From assembly GCA_032164245.1 (NCBI GenBank), contig JAVMKO010000002.1, positions 90,905,340-90,969,339 on the forward strand: a stretch of 64,000 bases of DNA, written 5' to 3'. The notes under the pieces were generated by a model. The model did no database searches and was not told the origin of the DNA. It saw only the letters and a program-made list of their open reading frames with translations. The position numbers and the translations under genes were made by a program. Positions 13,201 to 25,560 of the stretch are shown piece by piece (the first letter of the stretch is position 1; the number at the start of each line of letters is the position of its first letter). This stretch comes from Sternotherus odoratus (Eukaryota; Chordata; Testudines; Kinosternidae).

Positions 13201-13894
13201 GGGTATGGTTAGACTGGCACTTTGTAGCGCTAAAACCCTCCAGGAGCGCTATAATTATCTAACCCTACACACTTTCAAGTCACATTTTGCGCAATAACTC
13301 ACCGTTTAAAGCGCAACTATAAAACCTCCTTTCCAAGGGTAATAAGGCTTGTTGCGCTAGCGCTATAGCGCAACGGTGTGAATGTGATCACCCATGAATC
13401 ACTCATTACGATGTAAGGGATCTCTGGCACGCCTCCGAGCAATGTAGGGCAATCAACAAGCCATTTAAGGCAAATGACATATAAGTGTTATTTGGAAAAT
13501 GGGAGGAAGAATGCGGAAGTACCTTTTCATTTTGTCTGTTACAACTCACAGGAAATAACCGCTGGAAATGCTGACGGACCGAGCTGTGTGATTTCAATGC
13601 AGAGCCTATCAGTTTCCTCTACGGTAAAGTCACTGACAGCCTAAACTTGTCTCCCTGCATACACGTTCCCCGTTCCCCCTCACCCTCCTCCTTTGCAAAG
13701 CACATTGCACCCAGCTGAATGCTGGGATACCTGCCCTATTGCGCTACTCTCACTGCCGCCAGAAGCGCCGCAAATGTATCCATTCTTTAGCGCTGCAGCG
13801 TTTAAATGTACACAGGCTCTAGCGCAAAACCTATTGCGCTAAATGGGATGTGCTACAAACACACGCGCTATAATCTTGTAGTCTAACCTTACCC
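13201..13894. mobile_element. PIF/Harbinger-type MITE with TTA duplication
   Basis: The 694-bp element is flanked by TTA on both sides (13198-13200 and 13895-13897), the usual 3-bp Harbinger target duplication. The ends are inverted: GGGTATGGTTAGACT on the left against GGGTAAGGTTAGACT read inward from the right. Each terminus continues to a TAGCGC motif, and further TAGCGC/GCGCTA copies cluster in both subterminal regions (for example around 13360 and 13830). No transposase frame is present, so it is non-autonomous. It lies in sequence without other repeats. Confidence 0.8.
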
Positions 13895-13953
13895 TTAGAA
13901 GAGTCTCCTGGTTTAGGTTGTTTTATACATTATTATTCACACCTTCAGTGTTA

Positions 13954-14073
13954 GAGTGACCAGATGTCCCGATTTTATAGGGATAGTCCCGATTTTTGGG
14001 TCTTTTTCTTATATAGGCTCCTATTACCCCCCATCCCCTGTCCCAATTTTTCATACCTGCTGTCTAGTCACCC
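13954..14073. mobile_element. short TA-flanked MITE (GTGACCAGAT family)
   Basis: A 120-bp unit with inverted ends GAGTGACCAGATGTCCCGAT and ...CTAGTCACCC, flanked by TA dinucleotides. The internal sequence TCTTATATAGGCTCCTATTA is shared with the copy at 16366. The TA target site suggests Tc1/mariner-type mobilisation. Confidence 0.8.
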
Positions 14074-14075
14074 TA

Positions 14076-15157
14076 TTCAGTGTTGATGTAAAAGGATTTT
14101 GTCAGTTAACTTGGGGAAGATGGCAGGAATTATCTGCACTATTGCTGCTAAAAGAATGCATCTGAGGAAAACAAATATTTCTTCCCTGAATGCAAGAATA
14201 GAGACAATATGAGCGAAGATCTAATGATTAAAAACATAGCACATTTTACGATAACTCTTGCGCTTCGGTAGTTAACAAAGACCACATATGCTGATGCTAT
14301 AGCTAACTTTGCTTTGCCACATTGCTCATGAAGAAGACTAAAAAACTTCCCTCTAACAGAAAGGGGAAAAAATCTCAACAGCTTGACTCTAGCAGGATTT
14401 GCCATAGCTTCCACAAAGATGTACTGTAAAAGCAAACACACTGACTAGCAAAGGCTTCTAACCAGTGGGAAACAAGCCCTTTTAAAATAAAGGCACATCA
14501 CTCTTTTTTTCAGGGCTAGCAGTCTGCAACATTCAGAAATGGCTTTCACAGCCCATCCATGCAAAGATCTGAAATTCTACTGTTTCCTGTGCGAGATTAT
14601 ATGCCCAGATAATAGCTTCCCCTAAAACCCATCCAGTTGAAACCAACATTCCACTCCCTCCTTGCAGCAGTTGCCATAGTCTTGCTAATGCAAATCCCAA
14701 TTGAAAACACATGATATTTGGAAGAATTTGCACACACAAGCACACACAGCCAACACAGCCAGAGGAAATTTTTCACAAGACTACTTTCTCCTGGCCTGTA
14801 TTTCAAGACAGAGAACTTTGTGTCTGGTCCCATATATAAAAGTTAGCATTGACATTTACGTTTTGCAATATCAGTAAGTTCAGGGAAGAAAAAAAATGCT
14901 TTCAGCTGTGTTGCTTCTGACAAAGAGCTTATGTGAGCCCCAGGAAAAGGGCTGCTGCAGCTGTTTCAAATGAGAAACCTTAATTTTGTTGCAAATCCTT
15001 TTTCCTGTCTGCTAGTTTTCACTATCAATGTTATAATAAATTATTTCGTTAAGTAATTCTTGTCCTTTGTGCCCTACTCATCTTCAAGGACAAACTTTAG
15101 ATCTACCTTGTGAATGCTGATAATATTTCTACTCAAAAGACACCTACTGTTTTCTGA
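14076..15157. other. spacer, no gene recognised
   Basis: Unique-looking sequence. I see no supported coding or repeat feature. Confidence 0.5.
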
Positions 15158-15874
15158 AGGGGACATAGCACCTGGGCTCCTTTTCCCATCACCTACAGTC
15201 CTCAGTTAAAACCTCTGCAACGCATCATCAGCGACCTACAACCCATCCTGGACAATAATCCCTCACTTTCACAGGCCTTGGGAGGAAGGCCAGTCCTGGC
15301 ACACAGACAACCTGCCAACCTTAAACAAATTCTCACCAGCAACAGCACACTGCACCACAATAACTCCAACTCAGGAACCAATCCATGCAACAAACCTCGA
15401 TGCCAACTCTGCCCACATATCTACACCAGCAACAACATCACAGGACCTAACCAGATCAATCATACCATCACTGGTTCATTCACCTGCACATCAACCAATG
15501 TCATATATGCCATTATATGCCACCAGTGTCCCTCTGCTATGTACATCGGCCAAACTGGACAGTCCCTACGAAAAAGGATAAATGCACACAAATCAGATAT
15601 TAGGAATGGCAATATACACAAACCTGTAGGGGAACACTTCAACCTGCCTGGACACACATTAGCTGATTTAAAAGTCAGCATCCTGCAGCAAAAACACTTC
15701 AAGACCAGACTACAAAGGGAAACTGCAGAACTTCAATTCATTTGCAAATTCAGCACACACCTTCTAGGACTGAACAAAGATCTAGAATGGCTGGCTCATT
15801 ACAGACATTGTTTCTCCTCTCTCCATGTTCACACACCCCATTCAAATGCTAGAAGAATAATCCACACTCCCTGA
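15158..15874 (+). pseudogene. Penelope-like element, C-terminal GIY-YIG endonuclease part
   Basis: An uninterrupted frame follows a TGA at 15155 and ends TGA at 15872-15874. A Cys-rich linker (CNKPRCQLC, near 15388) precedes a GIY-YIG nuclease core: VIYAIICHQC, then MYIGQTGQSLRKRINAHKSD (about 15500-15600) and a GEHFNLPGH motif. This is the C-terminal domain order of Penelope-like retroelement proteins. The reverse transcriptase that should precede it is absent, so the copy is 5' truncated; the first internal ATG (15278) is not a meaningful start. The frame has stayed open over the whole GIY-YIG region, which suggests moderate age. The element continues into a hammerhead-like tail. Confidence 0.85.
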
Positions 15875-15981
15875 TCGGAGATAACAAACTGGTTCAGCTT
15901 ATTTGGACTAACCTTTTCACCTCCCACCTGGTTCTTACCTACTTTCCCAGACCTGCCTCTAAACATTTCCACTGCTTGCAT

Positions 15982-16013
15982 CCGACGAAGTGGGTATTAG
16001 CCCACGAAAGCTC
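15982..16013 (+). ncRNA. hammerhead-ribozyme-like motif in Penelope tail
   Basis: The sequence CCGACGA, then GTGGG-TATTAG-CCCAC (a 5-bp stem with 6-nt loop), then GAAA and GC-TCAT-GC, matches the order core-box 1, stem II, core-box 2, short stem III of a type I hammerhead. The canonical first box is CTGATGA; this copy differs by two T-to-C changes, so it is probably inactive. Penelope-like elements are known to carry hammerhead motifs. The motif follows the GIY-YIG frame by about 110 bp, where the element's tail is expected. Confidence 0.65.
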
Positions 16014-16049
16014 ATGCTTCAAAACTTTATAGTTAGTCTTTAAGGTGCC

Positions 16050-16150
16050 ACAAGATTTTGTTTCCTGAGTTAAGATAGGCAGCCATGTTAGTCTGTATCC
16101 ATAAATAAGACGAGGAAGACTTGTGGTGCCACAAGTCTTCCTCGCTTAAG
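16050..16150 (-). mobile_element. second Penelope tail in inverted orientation, with perfect palindrome
   Basis: Read on the minus strand, the segment has the usual tail order: TGGTGCCACAAGTCTTCCTCG-like then GGATACAGACTAACATGGCTG. At the junction lies a perfect palindrome with 16-bp arms (16111-16126 and 16129-16144, CGAGGAAGACTTGTGG) and a 2-nt spacer. The forward tail at 16020-16055 and this one face each other. Confidence 0.7.
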
Positions 16151-16365
16151 AAAAACAGTTTCTTCTACCATAGCCCATGACAATATAAACAAAATCTGAC
16201 ATGTTCTAACCAATACATTTATATACAAATAGATGCACATAAAGTACATCCTGGTATATTTTATATTCTTTGCAGCAGCCGTTGTTAGGAAATCCAATGA
16301 CACCATCTAGGAATCAACAGGCCTGATTCTGTAACCAACTACACCAATTTACCCCATTGCAACTA

Positions 16366-16483
16366 GGGTGACCAGATGTCCCGATTTGATAAGGACAGTC
16401 CCAATTTTGGGGTCATTTTCTTATATATGCTCCTATTACCCCCCACCCCAACCTGATTTTTCACATTTGTTGTCTGGTCACCC
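16366..16483. mobile_element. short TA-flanked MITE (GTGACCAGAT family)
   Basis: A 118-bp unit with ends GGGTGACCAGATGTCCCGAT and ...GTCTGGTCACCC, flanked by TA on both sides. It is closely similar in length and interior to the copy at 13954. Confidence 0.85.
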
Positions 16484-16485
16484 TA

Positions 16486-17499
16486 ATTGCAACCCACGTT
16501 ACATCCAATAGACTTACAGGAGTGTAATGGAGAGGAAAGTCAAGCTTATTGACTCAAGTCCTGCTCTCCCATAAAGCCTGATGTGTTGCATATTGAAGTA
16601 AATTGGAGTTTTCCTATTGACTTTAATGGGCATTAGATTGGGCCTTTACAGAGTAATTATTTTGAATTTAATGCAGTTACTCCAGTTGTACAACAGAATT
16701 TGCTCAGTTCATTTAAGGAATAAATATTATAGCCTAGAGGTACTGGCTCTAAGTTAGGCATTCCTCCCCCAGCACCCAACTGCCTTCTGCTTCCTTTTGT
16801 TGTTGTTTTGCTCTCTGTTTTAAGATATCTTTTCCTAGCATCATCACTGACAATGCTAGGATGGAAGATATTTCCTGATACTCAGAAGCTGTGAAGCCAG
16901 CATACTGAAGGAGGTCTGCATAGTTAGGTCACATTCTTTCCAGGCTTTTTCAAGGGCCATTTGGGGAGACATACCAAAATCACACATTTTACACAGCCAT
17001 GTATCATTCCCTGGTCAGAAAACATATTATTATAGTGCAACAAGATATCTGGAATTTCATAAGTGCAATTTTACAGGGCGAAGTCAATTTTAACAACATA
17101 GGATGAACTGAGGCATTACTTAGAAACCGTGTTTTTGTGGAGGCCAGAATTAGGAGGGATAAGTATTAAAGACCGTGTAAAACTGCCCTAAATATATGGG
17201 GCATTCTGCATTCACTGTAGGTCCCAGCTCTAGCCTCAGTTAAACCCAGTCAACCTCGCTGAAGTTGACAGAATAGAACTATGCAAGCAAAGGACATTTC
17301 CCACGCAGACTTTTCTGCAATTTTATTTCACTGTTTATGTATTCCACCCCCACCCCCCCAATTGTGTGCTTTTCTAAAATATTGCAAAATTGTTGTTTTT
17401 TATTGGACAATGTTGCAAATTTTGAATTTTTCCATACTTTAGCAGAAGCTAACTTTATTCGATTTCAGTGGGATTCTTGGATGCACAAGGAATACACCA
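16486..17499. other. spacer, no gene recognised
   Basis: No supported gene. Motifs such as CCTATTGACTTTAATGGGCA near 16613 recur elsewhere in the window and are probably ancient repeat remnants. Confidence 0.5.
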
Positions 17500-17727
17500 A
17501 AGAAGGATGATCCAGTGATTAAAGCAGCAACCTGGTGCTCAGGATACCTTTGCTACAGATTTCCTATACAACTTTAGGCAAGTCACTTAGCCGCTCTGTG
17601 CCTCTGTTTCCCCTATTTATGAGGAGGATAATAGCCCTTCCCTACCTCACAGAGGTTTTGTGATAATAAATACATCAAAGATTGAGAGGTACTCACATGC
17701 TATATTAATGGGCGTCATATAAGTACG
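17500..17727 (+). mobile_element. tRNA-derived SINE (turtle Cry-like)
   Basis: Contains AACTTTAGGCAAGTCACTTA, CTCTGTGCCTCTGTTTCCCC, GAGGATAATAGCCCTTCCCT and a GGCGTCATATAAGTAC end. It is better preserved than the copy at 12515. The head GATCCAGTGATTAAAGCAGC corresponds to the tRNA-like promoter region. Confidence 0.8.
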
Positions 17728-20700
17728 GAAGATGGAGAAACCATCAGGGTCTCAAGGGCCAATTGACCTACCACAATCAGAGAACAATTCCAAGTAAAGA
17801 TCAATCTGATTAATCCAGTTTGCACCCTTCCTTTCAGGAGTTGTGTGTCGAGGAATTTTCAGGTTATTTTGTGGTGTCAGGAAAGCACTGTCTGTTTCAC
17901 TGTGTGGTAGGTACAATCACAGACACTTTCCTGTTTGTGTTGCTCACTGACTAGACAGGCTGAGGAGCTGCAGGCTATGATCTGCAAAGTGGGATCTATT
18001 CCTCCCGTGGCTAGTGAGGGAAAGTGCAGAGATGTGACTATTCTTATCATTGACTTCCTTTGGGAGGGCAAGAAGTCAGTTTTTCTGAAAGAAGCACTTG
18101 TTAGACCCAGAGGTTCAACCACATAAATAAAGATGAGGTGAACAGAGAGTGAGCACCTGAGAGTTCTGCATCTGCACTGAGTGGGATTCTCGATCTAGAA
18201 CAAACTGTAATTTGCCAGTGAATTTGCCATTATTAAAGATGCCTGAAGGTTGGTCTTTCGTACTTCGAGGGTGCCTGCCTATTCCCTCAGCTTCTGAGAG
18301 GGAAACACAATAACTAAAATTAAAATAAATTCTCACATTTATCCACAGGATAAGTACAGTATAGGCAGTAACAACACAATGAGCATCCTGCCCTACCAAT
18401 GCACCTCAAGTCCAATTTGAGTGGACCACCTTGTGGGTGTGAGGGTGGTAACAACTGTGGACCAAGATACTCCAAACCTTACTCAAAACATAGTCCTATT
18501 GAAGTCAAAGGATTTTGGCTGAGTAAGACTCAGGAAATAACTATAAAATTTGGCACAATAAAATACTTTGCACTTCGATAATAAATATCACTAACTATTT
18601 TACAAACTTAACCCCTCATTTGTTGGTTTCTGTGATATGGACAGCTGCCCACTGAAATCAACCTGAGACCAACTCATTTTGTTTAGGTTACCTAACACCC
18701 AACAGATGGTAACAGCTTTTCATGAACACCAACAATGGCTACATTCACACTAATGAACTAATGTATCCCATTACCAGTCCCTAAGCTATCTACTTCCTAC
18801 AAAACAATATAGTCTTGGATTCCCATTATTAACTGCAGCATTTCTATTTAGAATGTTTGATAAAAGTCTGGAGAACTAACTTTGGAGAAAAGATCGATTA
18901 AACTGTTACAATTTCCTTGTTAGGTTAATATTATTAACTTCTAAAGGCTATCTTAATTTGGCATCATTAATAACTGGAATATCAGTCATGAGTTCTGTTA
19001 TCCCTTTAAACCAAAGATGATTATACCTCTCTCTCAGAGGTATAATTTTGCAAAGGATAAAAACCATAGAAGTACAACAAATTGTAATACTAACAATGCT
19101 GTTTCTATGTATGGTTTTATAAGCAGGACTCCATCAATCGAAAGAGTGCCTATAGTTTCATATATTACAACCTCCATATTCCTAATGAAATGGGAGGTAT
19201 ATTTGTAATGAAATTCAAATTTGCTTAAAATTTTAGTATTTACATATATTTACATACCAATTTTCAAATGAAATTGTTTTATTGAATCAGTCTTATGTTT
19301 ATGAGACAAAGACTCACAAAAATGAACAATTTCAAATATGCAAAAATGGGGCAGACTATAATCGCAGAAAAATTCACAAAAAATTCTTCCTAGAACTTCT
19401 CTCAATGCTTTATTTAACCCTGTAGTCCTGTGGCATCATAAAGGATCTCAGAGATCAAAACCCCGTAATGCTCCCATAATACTGAAACCATTTCTTTGCA
19501 CAGAGCAGATAATCTTCTTCTACACTGCCCCTTCAGGGCTATCTGTTTATCACTATCCCCTCACTGCTGACACACCTGTTCTCTGCGCTGCACAGTGAGT
19601 GTGCTGCTGCACCTTCTCCTAGTGCTGGCCACCACAGCTTTAAAACACGTGCCAGCCAGTTTTCAGGATCCTGCTGCCTGCCCAACTTCCCGGATGACTG
19701 CTGCACCATTGCCACCCACCCGTCTGGATGCCTCTGCAAAATAGCATCTCCAAAATCCCTACACTGTAGCCCAGGTCTAACTGCCTAGGTATCTTTTGTG
19801 GTCTAGCAAAGACTTTGTACCTGGGTGTACAATCCAGAAACATGTTCCAGCTCTCCACTACTCACATCCCAAACATGTAGTATCTATGGAAGAAAGCAGT
19901 TTTATTCTCAGCACTAATTATCTTAGGTCCAATTCTCCTCTTACTTGTCCAGGTGTAACAGCACTAAACTCAAAAGAGTTACACCAGCATGACAGAACAT
20001 AGGCCAATAAGCTTACAGAATACAGCACTCTAAGTGCACAGGACTGCATCTCCTTCAAATGCCAGCTAGTCATCTCTCACATCCACCACCACGCAGGCAG
20101 ACACACTTCCCTTTATGAGATTCCACATCTTTCTGCACTGCATTAAAACCTATATAATCAGATTTGGAGCTAAATATTCAGGCTGCTGTGGGAGACAGAG
20201 CTGCACAACTCCCAATAACTCCCATGCATCCTTTCAAATATTAACACCAATTTCTGCTCCTTCCACATGACCTAATAGTCCAAATTAGTTAATCAAATGA
20301 AGCTGCACACAACAGCAAAGCATTCACCGACTCACCATCTGTGCAGGACAGATGACAGATGAAACTGCTGTCACACAACCACTCCCAAAGGGGGAGGTCT
20401 CCTAGTGATCAATTGGTGCCTGATCAAATGGAGCCCCTGACCTTCCCAGTTCCAACCCTTTAGATAATTATTTTATTAACCATCTGAGCTATATAACTAT
20501 TGACCTCAAGTTCCAACGTCAGTCAAGGGTAAATAATGGATAAGCCCTTGACAAAGTATTTCCATACTATATGAAATTGCTTTTTTTTTTCTAACTGGCA
20601 TATCTGATGCCAAGGAAACAATTTTTCTGCCCTGATACACAACAGAGATCTTTGAAAGGACTGTAATCGAGAACTTTGTCTACTTGGATCCATAACATTA

Positions 20701-21024
20701 AAAACCAGGAACAAAAGCCTTAAATTAATATGTTTCAAAAATATCCAGGTAACGTTATCTTTAAATTTTCAATAAATTCAACATCCCCTCTTCAATCTTC
20801 TAGGGCAAAGAGTTTTTGCTGGACCAGAGCTCTGCTTGGCACAGGAGAAGGCAGTGGTGCAAGTGGAAATCATATATTGAGGGTATTGAACTCATGGGAA
20901 GGACACAAGGTGGGGCATGTGACCTCCCCATGTGACCCTCCACACTCTCTTCGTCCCCTCCAACACCCACCTTTGTATGTACAAACATCAACATACTTAA
21001 CTACTCCCTTTCCCCCAACACATG
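17728..21024. other. spacer, no gene recognised
   Basis: AT-rich sequence with short open frames only. Nothing is classifiable with confidence. Confidence 0.5.
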
Positions 21025-21026
21025 TA

Positions 21027-21456
21027 CCGTATTTTTCGCCCTATAAGACGCACTTTTTCTTCCCCAAAACGGGGGGGGGAAAGTTGGTGCGTCTTATAGG
21101 GCGAATGCAAAAAAAAAAAAAAAAAAAGCGCCTCGCTCTCCCGTCCCCGCCGCGCGGGCGGGCTGCCGAGGTTCCCCCCTCCCCACCGCGGGCGGGCTGC
21201 CGGGGTTCCCCCCTCCCCGCCGGAAAAAAAAAAAAAGCGCCTCGCTCTCCCGTCCCCGCCGCGCAGGCGGGCTGCCGGGAGCATCCCGGTTCCCCCCTCC
21301 CCGCCGCGGGCGGGCTCCCGGCAGCCCGCCCGCGTGGCGGGGACGGGAGAGCGAGGCGCTTTTTTTTTTTTTTTTTTTTTTTTTTGTCCGGATTTTTTAT
21401 TAAAAAACTAGGGGGCGTCTTATAGGCCGGAGCGTCCTATAAGACGAAAAATACGG
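21027..21456. mobile_element. TA-flanked foldback MITE of nested hairpins
   Basis: The ends are inverted, CCGTATTTTTCG at both termini, flanked by TA (21025-21026 and 21457-21458). A perfect 17-bp inverted repeat (CGCCCTATAAGACGCAC at 21037-21053, complement at 21087-21103) lies inside the left end. A GC-rich 41-bp arm starting GCGCCTCGCTCTCCCGTCC (21128-21168) recurs directly at 21236 and, inverted with one mismatch, at 21319-21359, extended by poly(A) and poly(T) runs. No transposase frame is present. The TA duplication suggests a Tc1/mariner-type mobiliser. Confidence 0.8.
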
Positions 21457-21458
21457 TA

Positions 21459-22789
21459 GTATTCAGTCTCTTTATATGGAATATGGGAGTTGGGTGAGGA
21501 GCCATTTTGGCATAGGTATGACTTATTAAAAGACAAATTTGAAGTAGAACTGTATTCTAAACTGCTTTATGATATTGTACCCAAACATTGCATTTCAATG
21601 GGGTATTCAACTTTCTTTATAGGAACAGACTCATGAAACTCTTACCAGTCCACAAAAGCAGTCCATAGTCATGCAAATAGTCCCACTGTCTACAATGGGA
21701 TTGATCAAATGAATAAGAATTTACAGGATTAGGTTCCAAGTTTGTAAATTGTTCTGGATGACATTGACAATGTCTGAGCTGTCAGATCAGAAGGAACATC
21801 ATTCAAATAAAGGTGGGCATATGCATGGTAAGTCTTAGCTCCATTGCTAAGATGAGGAACATATTTTCAGCAAAGTTCTTGGCAGATTCCTTAGGCAGTT
21901 GGTTTAAGGCCATCAGTATAATAATGTTCACTTATAGTTCTCTCACCAACAAAGCTAGAAAATGAGGCATTTGATTTCTCTATTTTGTTGCTCCAGTTCC
22001 AGTTAACAAAATGCATGTTAGACTAGTTTGTAAGTGGAGTATGCATTCCAGGTGGCATTTATGTAACTAAAGATCAGTTACCTCCAGTTATTACTCCCCC
22101 AGTCACATTGGCCAAAATAGTGATAATCAATTGTTAACTGATAATGCTAGTTCTGGAACAATCTCTAATCTCCCTTCTCTTTTTCCAATGACTCTTCAGT
22201 TTTGCTTTTTGAGCATTTCACATATTGAAAATATATTGCATGTATTCCCATCACTTTTGGGTCTACTGATCAATTAATTTCCAGAACATCAAGTAAGAAT
22301 GGAAAGTTTTTAATCCCACCATGCCATTTGCCCTATTCTACCAATGTACCCCCCTGAAGACCCCTGTGCCTTAAACGTACCACCTTGGTCCCACTTTTGT
22401 GCTCATGAAGCTCCAGTTGCTGCAGAATTGGGCAACCTTCCCTCACACCCCCAATATTGACTGTTATGAATTGTAGTCCAGTCACAGCCTTCTCCCATTT
22501 TCTGGCCTTATTTAACAAAAACTATTTTCTACTCCACACACACAAAGGCAGCAGACAGATAAAAGAAGAGGAGAAAGATCAGAAGTTTACAACAATCATG
22601 GAAGGATACACAGCAGAGCTTAGAACTCTCATAAAAACACAAAATATCTCAAGTACACTGCATAGGATTTCACCACAGAGGCCAAAATATCTCTGGCACC
22701 AGAGTTCACTCTTCTCACTACAAGTACTTACCTTGTCATCACATGTTATTTTACTATTAACATCTGTCACTGGCTGGGGCAAACAGTCT
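21459..22789. other. spacer, no gene recognised
   Basis: Unique-looking AT-rich sequence. No supported feature. Confidence 0.5.
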
Positions 22790-23100
22790 ATGACCCAGCA
22801 GCCTCCAGGTTAGGGCAGGCAGCTCCACCGATCAGCTCCTCCCCCTCCCCACCAACACTTCCTACCTGCCTCTGATCAGCTGTTCAGCAGTGAGCGGGAG
22901 ACACCGAGGAGGGAAGAGAGAGCGTGATGAGGTAGAGTGAGCGTGGGGCACGCTCAGAGGGAAGGGGAAGAGTGGGGACAGGAAGAGCCAGGGCGGAGCC
23001 TTAGGGGAAAGTGCAGGGTCTTGGGGGAGGGGGAAAAGTGGGGACAGAGCCTTGGGGTGGAGCGAGGATGGAGCACCCCCAGGGAAAGCTGAAATCAGCA
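22790..23100. repeat. GC-rich dispersed repeat fragment
   Basis: Purine-rich blocks such as GGGGACAGAGCCTTGGGGTG and GGATGGAGCACCCCCAGGGA resemble a GGGGCGGAGCCTTGGGG-type interspersed repeat I associate with turtle genomes. The ends are not defined and no target duplication was found. Confidence 0.4.
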
Positions 23101-24946
23101 TCTGTGGTTACAGGGCTATTGTCTCTTAGTCGAAGAGGCCCTCTCTTCAGTGAGCTCTCCTGAGCTCTCCAATTATCTTTGTACATGCTCAAGTCTCCAC
23201 CAGATCCAAACAGTGAACAAAATGCTATCTCTACAGATGCCCACTGTGCTCAACCCTGATTGAGTTAGCCCAGACACCCCACCTCACTGCAGGTGACAAG
23301 TCTCACTTCAGCAGTTTCATAAACTAATATCCCACATTTTACATATCTCTGAAATTGTTTCCTGCACAAACATCTTGCAATAACCATGAGAAGCGGCGAG
23401 TTCTTAGCTTTCAGCAGAAACTACACACAACCTCACCTTTGGTAAAATATAGAGAAGACGGATGGATGCAGAAGTAATAAACCTGCCTGGGCATGCCTGT
23501 GTCACACAAGGTTATTTGCCAATTACCGTAGATAATCCCTTCAGTCCCCTTTTCCTAAGTAATATTAATATCCCAGAACAATTGTTTTAATCACTCTATT
23601 ACAATAATTTATTTTAAAAACATTATTACATCAGTAACTATCAACATAAATAAAGGCAAAGCCTCCGTGGTGTCATTAGCCTTTAAACTCATGTAAAAGT
23701 TCATAAAGCACTGAGAGAAAGTGGCTTCTGCCAGGAGGAGCAATGACTTGTGAGCATTGTTCACAGACGGACATGAGTATGGGAAGTGCTAGAAACATTT
23801 CAGGTGCTGGATTTTGTTTCTCGTCCTATCCGTTTCACTTATACTAAAATTTAAGGGAAATGGTGAGAGAAATCACTTTCCCATGCTGTGCTTGGAGTCT
23901 CCTCTCATGATTATGTGCCATCTTGACTCAGCAGTGATAACAGAAACAAACATCAGTGAAAGTCATCTCATCTCTGCATAGGAAATATAGAAAAGCACTG
24001 GTTGTGGTCGGGAATGGTTTTGCCATTGTTGTAGAGTTTATCGGGTGTTATTAGAATTGCTGTTGCAGCATATCTAGGAGGAGGCCAGCAGCAGAAGCTT
24101 AAGTGGAACTAAAGATCAAAACTTTGATGAGCAGAAGAGAGGGAGGAGTGGCAAGCCAAAGGATCCCGAGAAGAGTAAGAAGCGGGGGAATCTACAAGAA
24201 GAAGAGTGAGGGACTAGCACGAGCTGGTTGTTTGTCTATATTTCTCCAACAGATCGTAGCCCAGGAAGCAGTCTCCTTTCCCTATAGATTTTGTGGACAA
24301 TTGGAAATCAGGCCTGTCTTCCTAAGCCTGCAATGGACTCTTTTTGTGACCTTGAGACAGTCACTTACACTTTCTCTTTGCCTCAGTTTTTGCACCTGTG
24401 ATATTGAGATACTTGATGCACATGCATCAAGATCCATCACCTCTGAAAAAGGCAAAAATAACTGCACTATATTTTCATGAGAGATGCTAGTGTAGTATGT
24501 GTTGACTCTACAGGACCTGCTAATGTTTTCTGGCAATCTACCATCGTAATTAAACTATAATTATTTATTATACTTTTACTGTGGTTTATTTTTTCTTGGA
24601 GACAGTAAATCCCACACTAATCTTTTCAGAGACTGATTTTTAAATGCCCACTGTTTGCAAAGGGAAAGGTTGTTAAGTAATTATGAGTTAATAGCTCTGT
24701 TATTATTAGGGGATATACATCATGAATGATGGGGAAATCTCAGGACAGGGAATGGCTGAATCACAAATGACATACCTTACTTTATAGCTGGACTGGGATA
24801 GTCAGTAGAAGACATTCCTTTTTCTTTTCTTTTTTTATTTTTGTTTTTTGTTTGTTCGTTGTTTTTTGCTTGGTCCTTTCACCCTCATTCTCAAAAGGAC
24901 TCTGGGCTTCTTTGCACAGTCCTTCAACAGCACTGATCTTCTAAAC
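23101..24946. other. spacer with a decayed SINE fragment
   Basis: At about 24325-24415 the order TGTGACCTTGAGACAGTCAC, TTTGCCTCAGTTTTTGCACC marks the central part of a tRNA-derived SINE. A T-rich tract lies at about 24818-24868. Otherwise nothing is recognised. Confidence 0.5.
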
Positions 24947-25123
24947 CAGGGGTCTCCAAACTACGGCCCGCGGGCCGGATGCGGCCCGCGAGGCCCTCTC
25001 ATCCGGCCCATGGAGATCTTTTGGGCTCTTTAGAGAATGTTTGGCTCTTTTGAGCTTTCCGCAGGGACGGCTCCGCGCTGGGGCCTGGAAGCCCGCGCGG
25101 GCCGCCAGCCGCGGGGCCGGGAC

Positions 25124-25483
25124 GCGCCGCGTGCTCGGCTGCCGCCGCGGGGACGGGACGCGCCGCGTGCTCGGCTGCCGCCGCGGGGCCGGGACCCGCC
25201 GCGTGCTCGGCTGCCGCCGCGGGGCCGGGACGCGCCGCGTGCTCGGCTGCCGCCGCGGGGCCGGGACCCCCCGCGTGCTCGGCTGCCGCCGCGGGGCCGG
25301 GACGCGCCGCGTGCTCGGCTGCCGCCGCGGGGCCGGGACCCCCCGCGTGCTCGGCTGCCGCCGCGGGGCCGGGACCCGCCGCGTGCTCGGCTGCCGCCGC
25401 GGGGCCAGGACCCGCCGCGTGCTCGGCTGCCGCCGCGGGGCCGGGACCCCCCGCGTGCTCGGCTGCCGCCGCGGGGCCGGGAC
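25124..25483. repeat. 36-bp GC-rich minisatellite, 10 copies
   Basis: Exactly ten 36-bp units of the form GCGCCGCGTGCTCGGCTGCC plus GCCGCGGGGCCGGGAC. Substitutions are few (mostly CGC versus CCC at one site). It is highly CpG-rich yet not decayed, which suggests recent homogenisation. Confidence 0.95.
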
Positions 25484-25560
25484 GGCTCAGCTGGGGCTGG
25501 GACGCGCCGCACCGCCACGCAGTTGCAGGGGGCGAAACAAGGCGGCGAACCGGTCTGTGG

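Noticed and set aside
20730..21425. 231-codon plus-strand frame
   Set aside because: It runs through the hairpin MITE including poly(A) and poly(T) (Lys and Phe runs), with no family motif.
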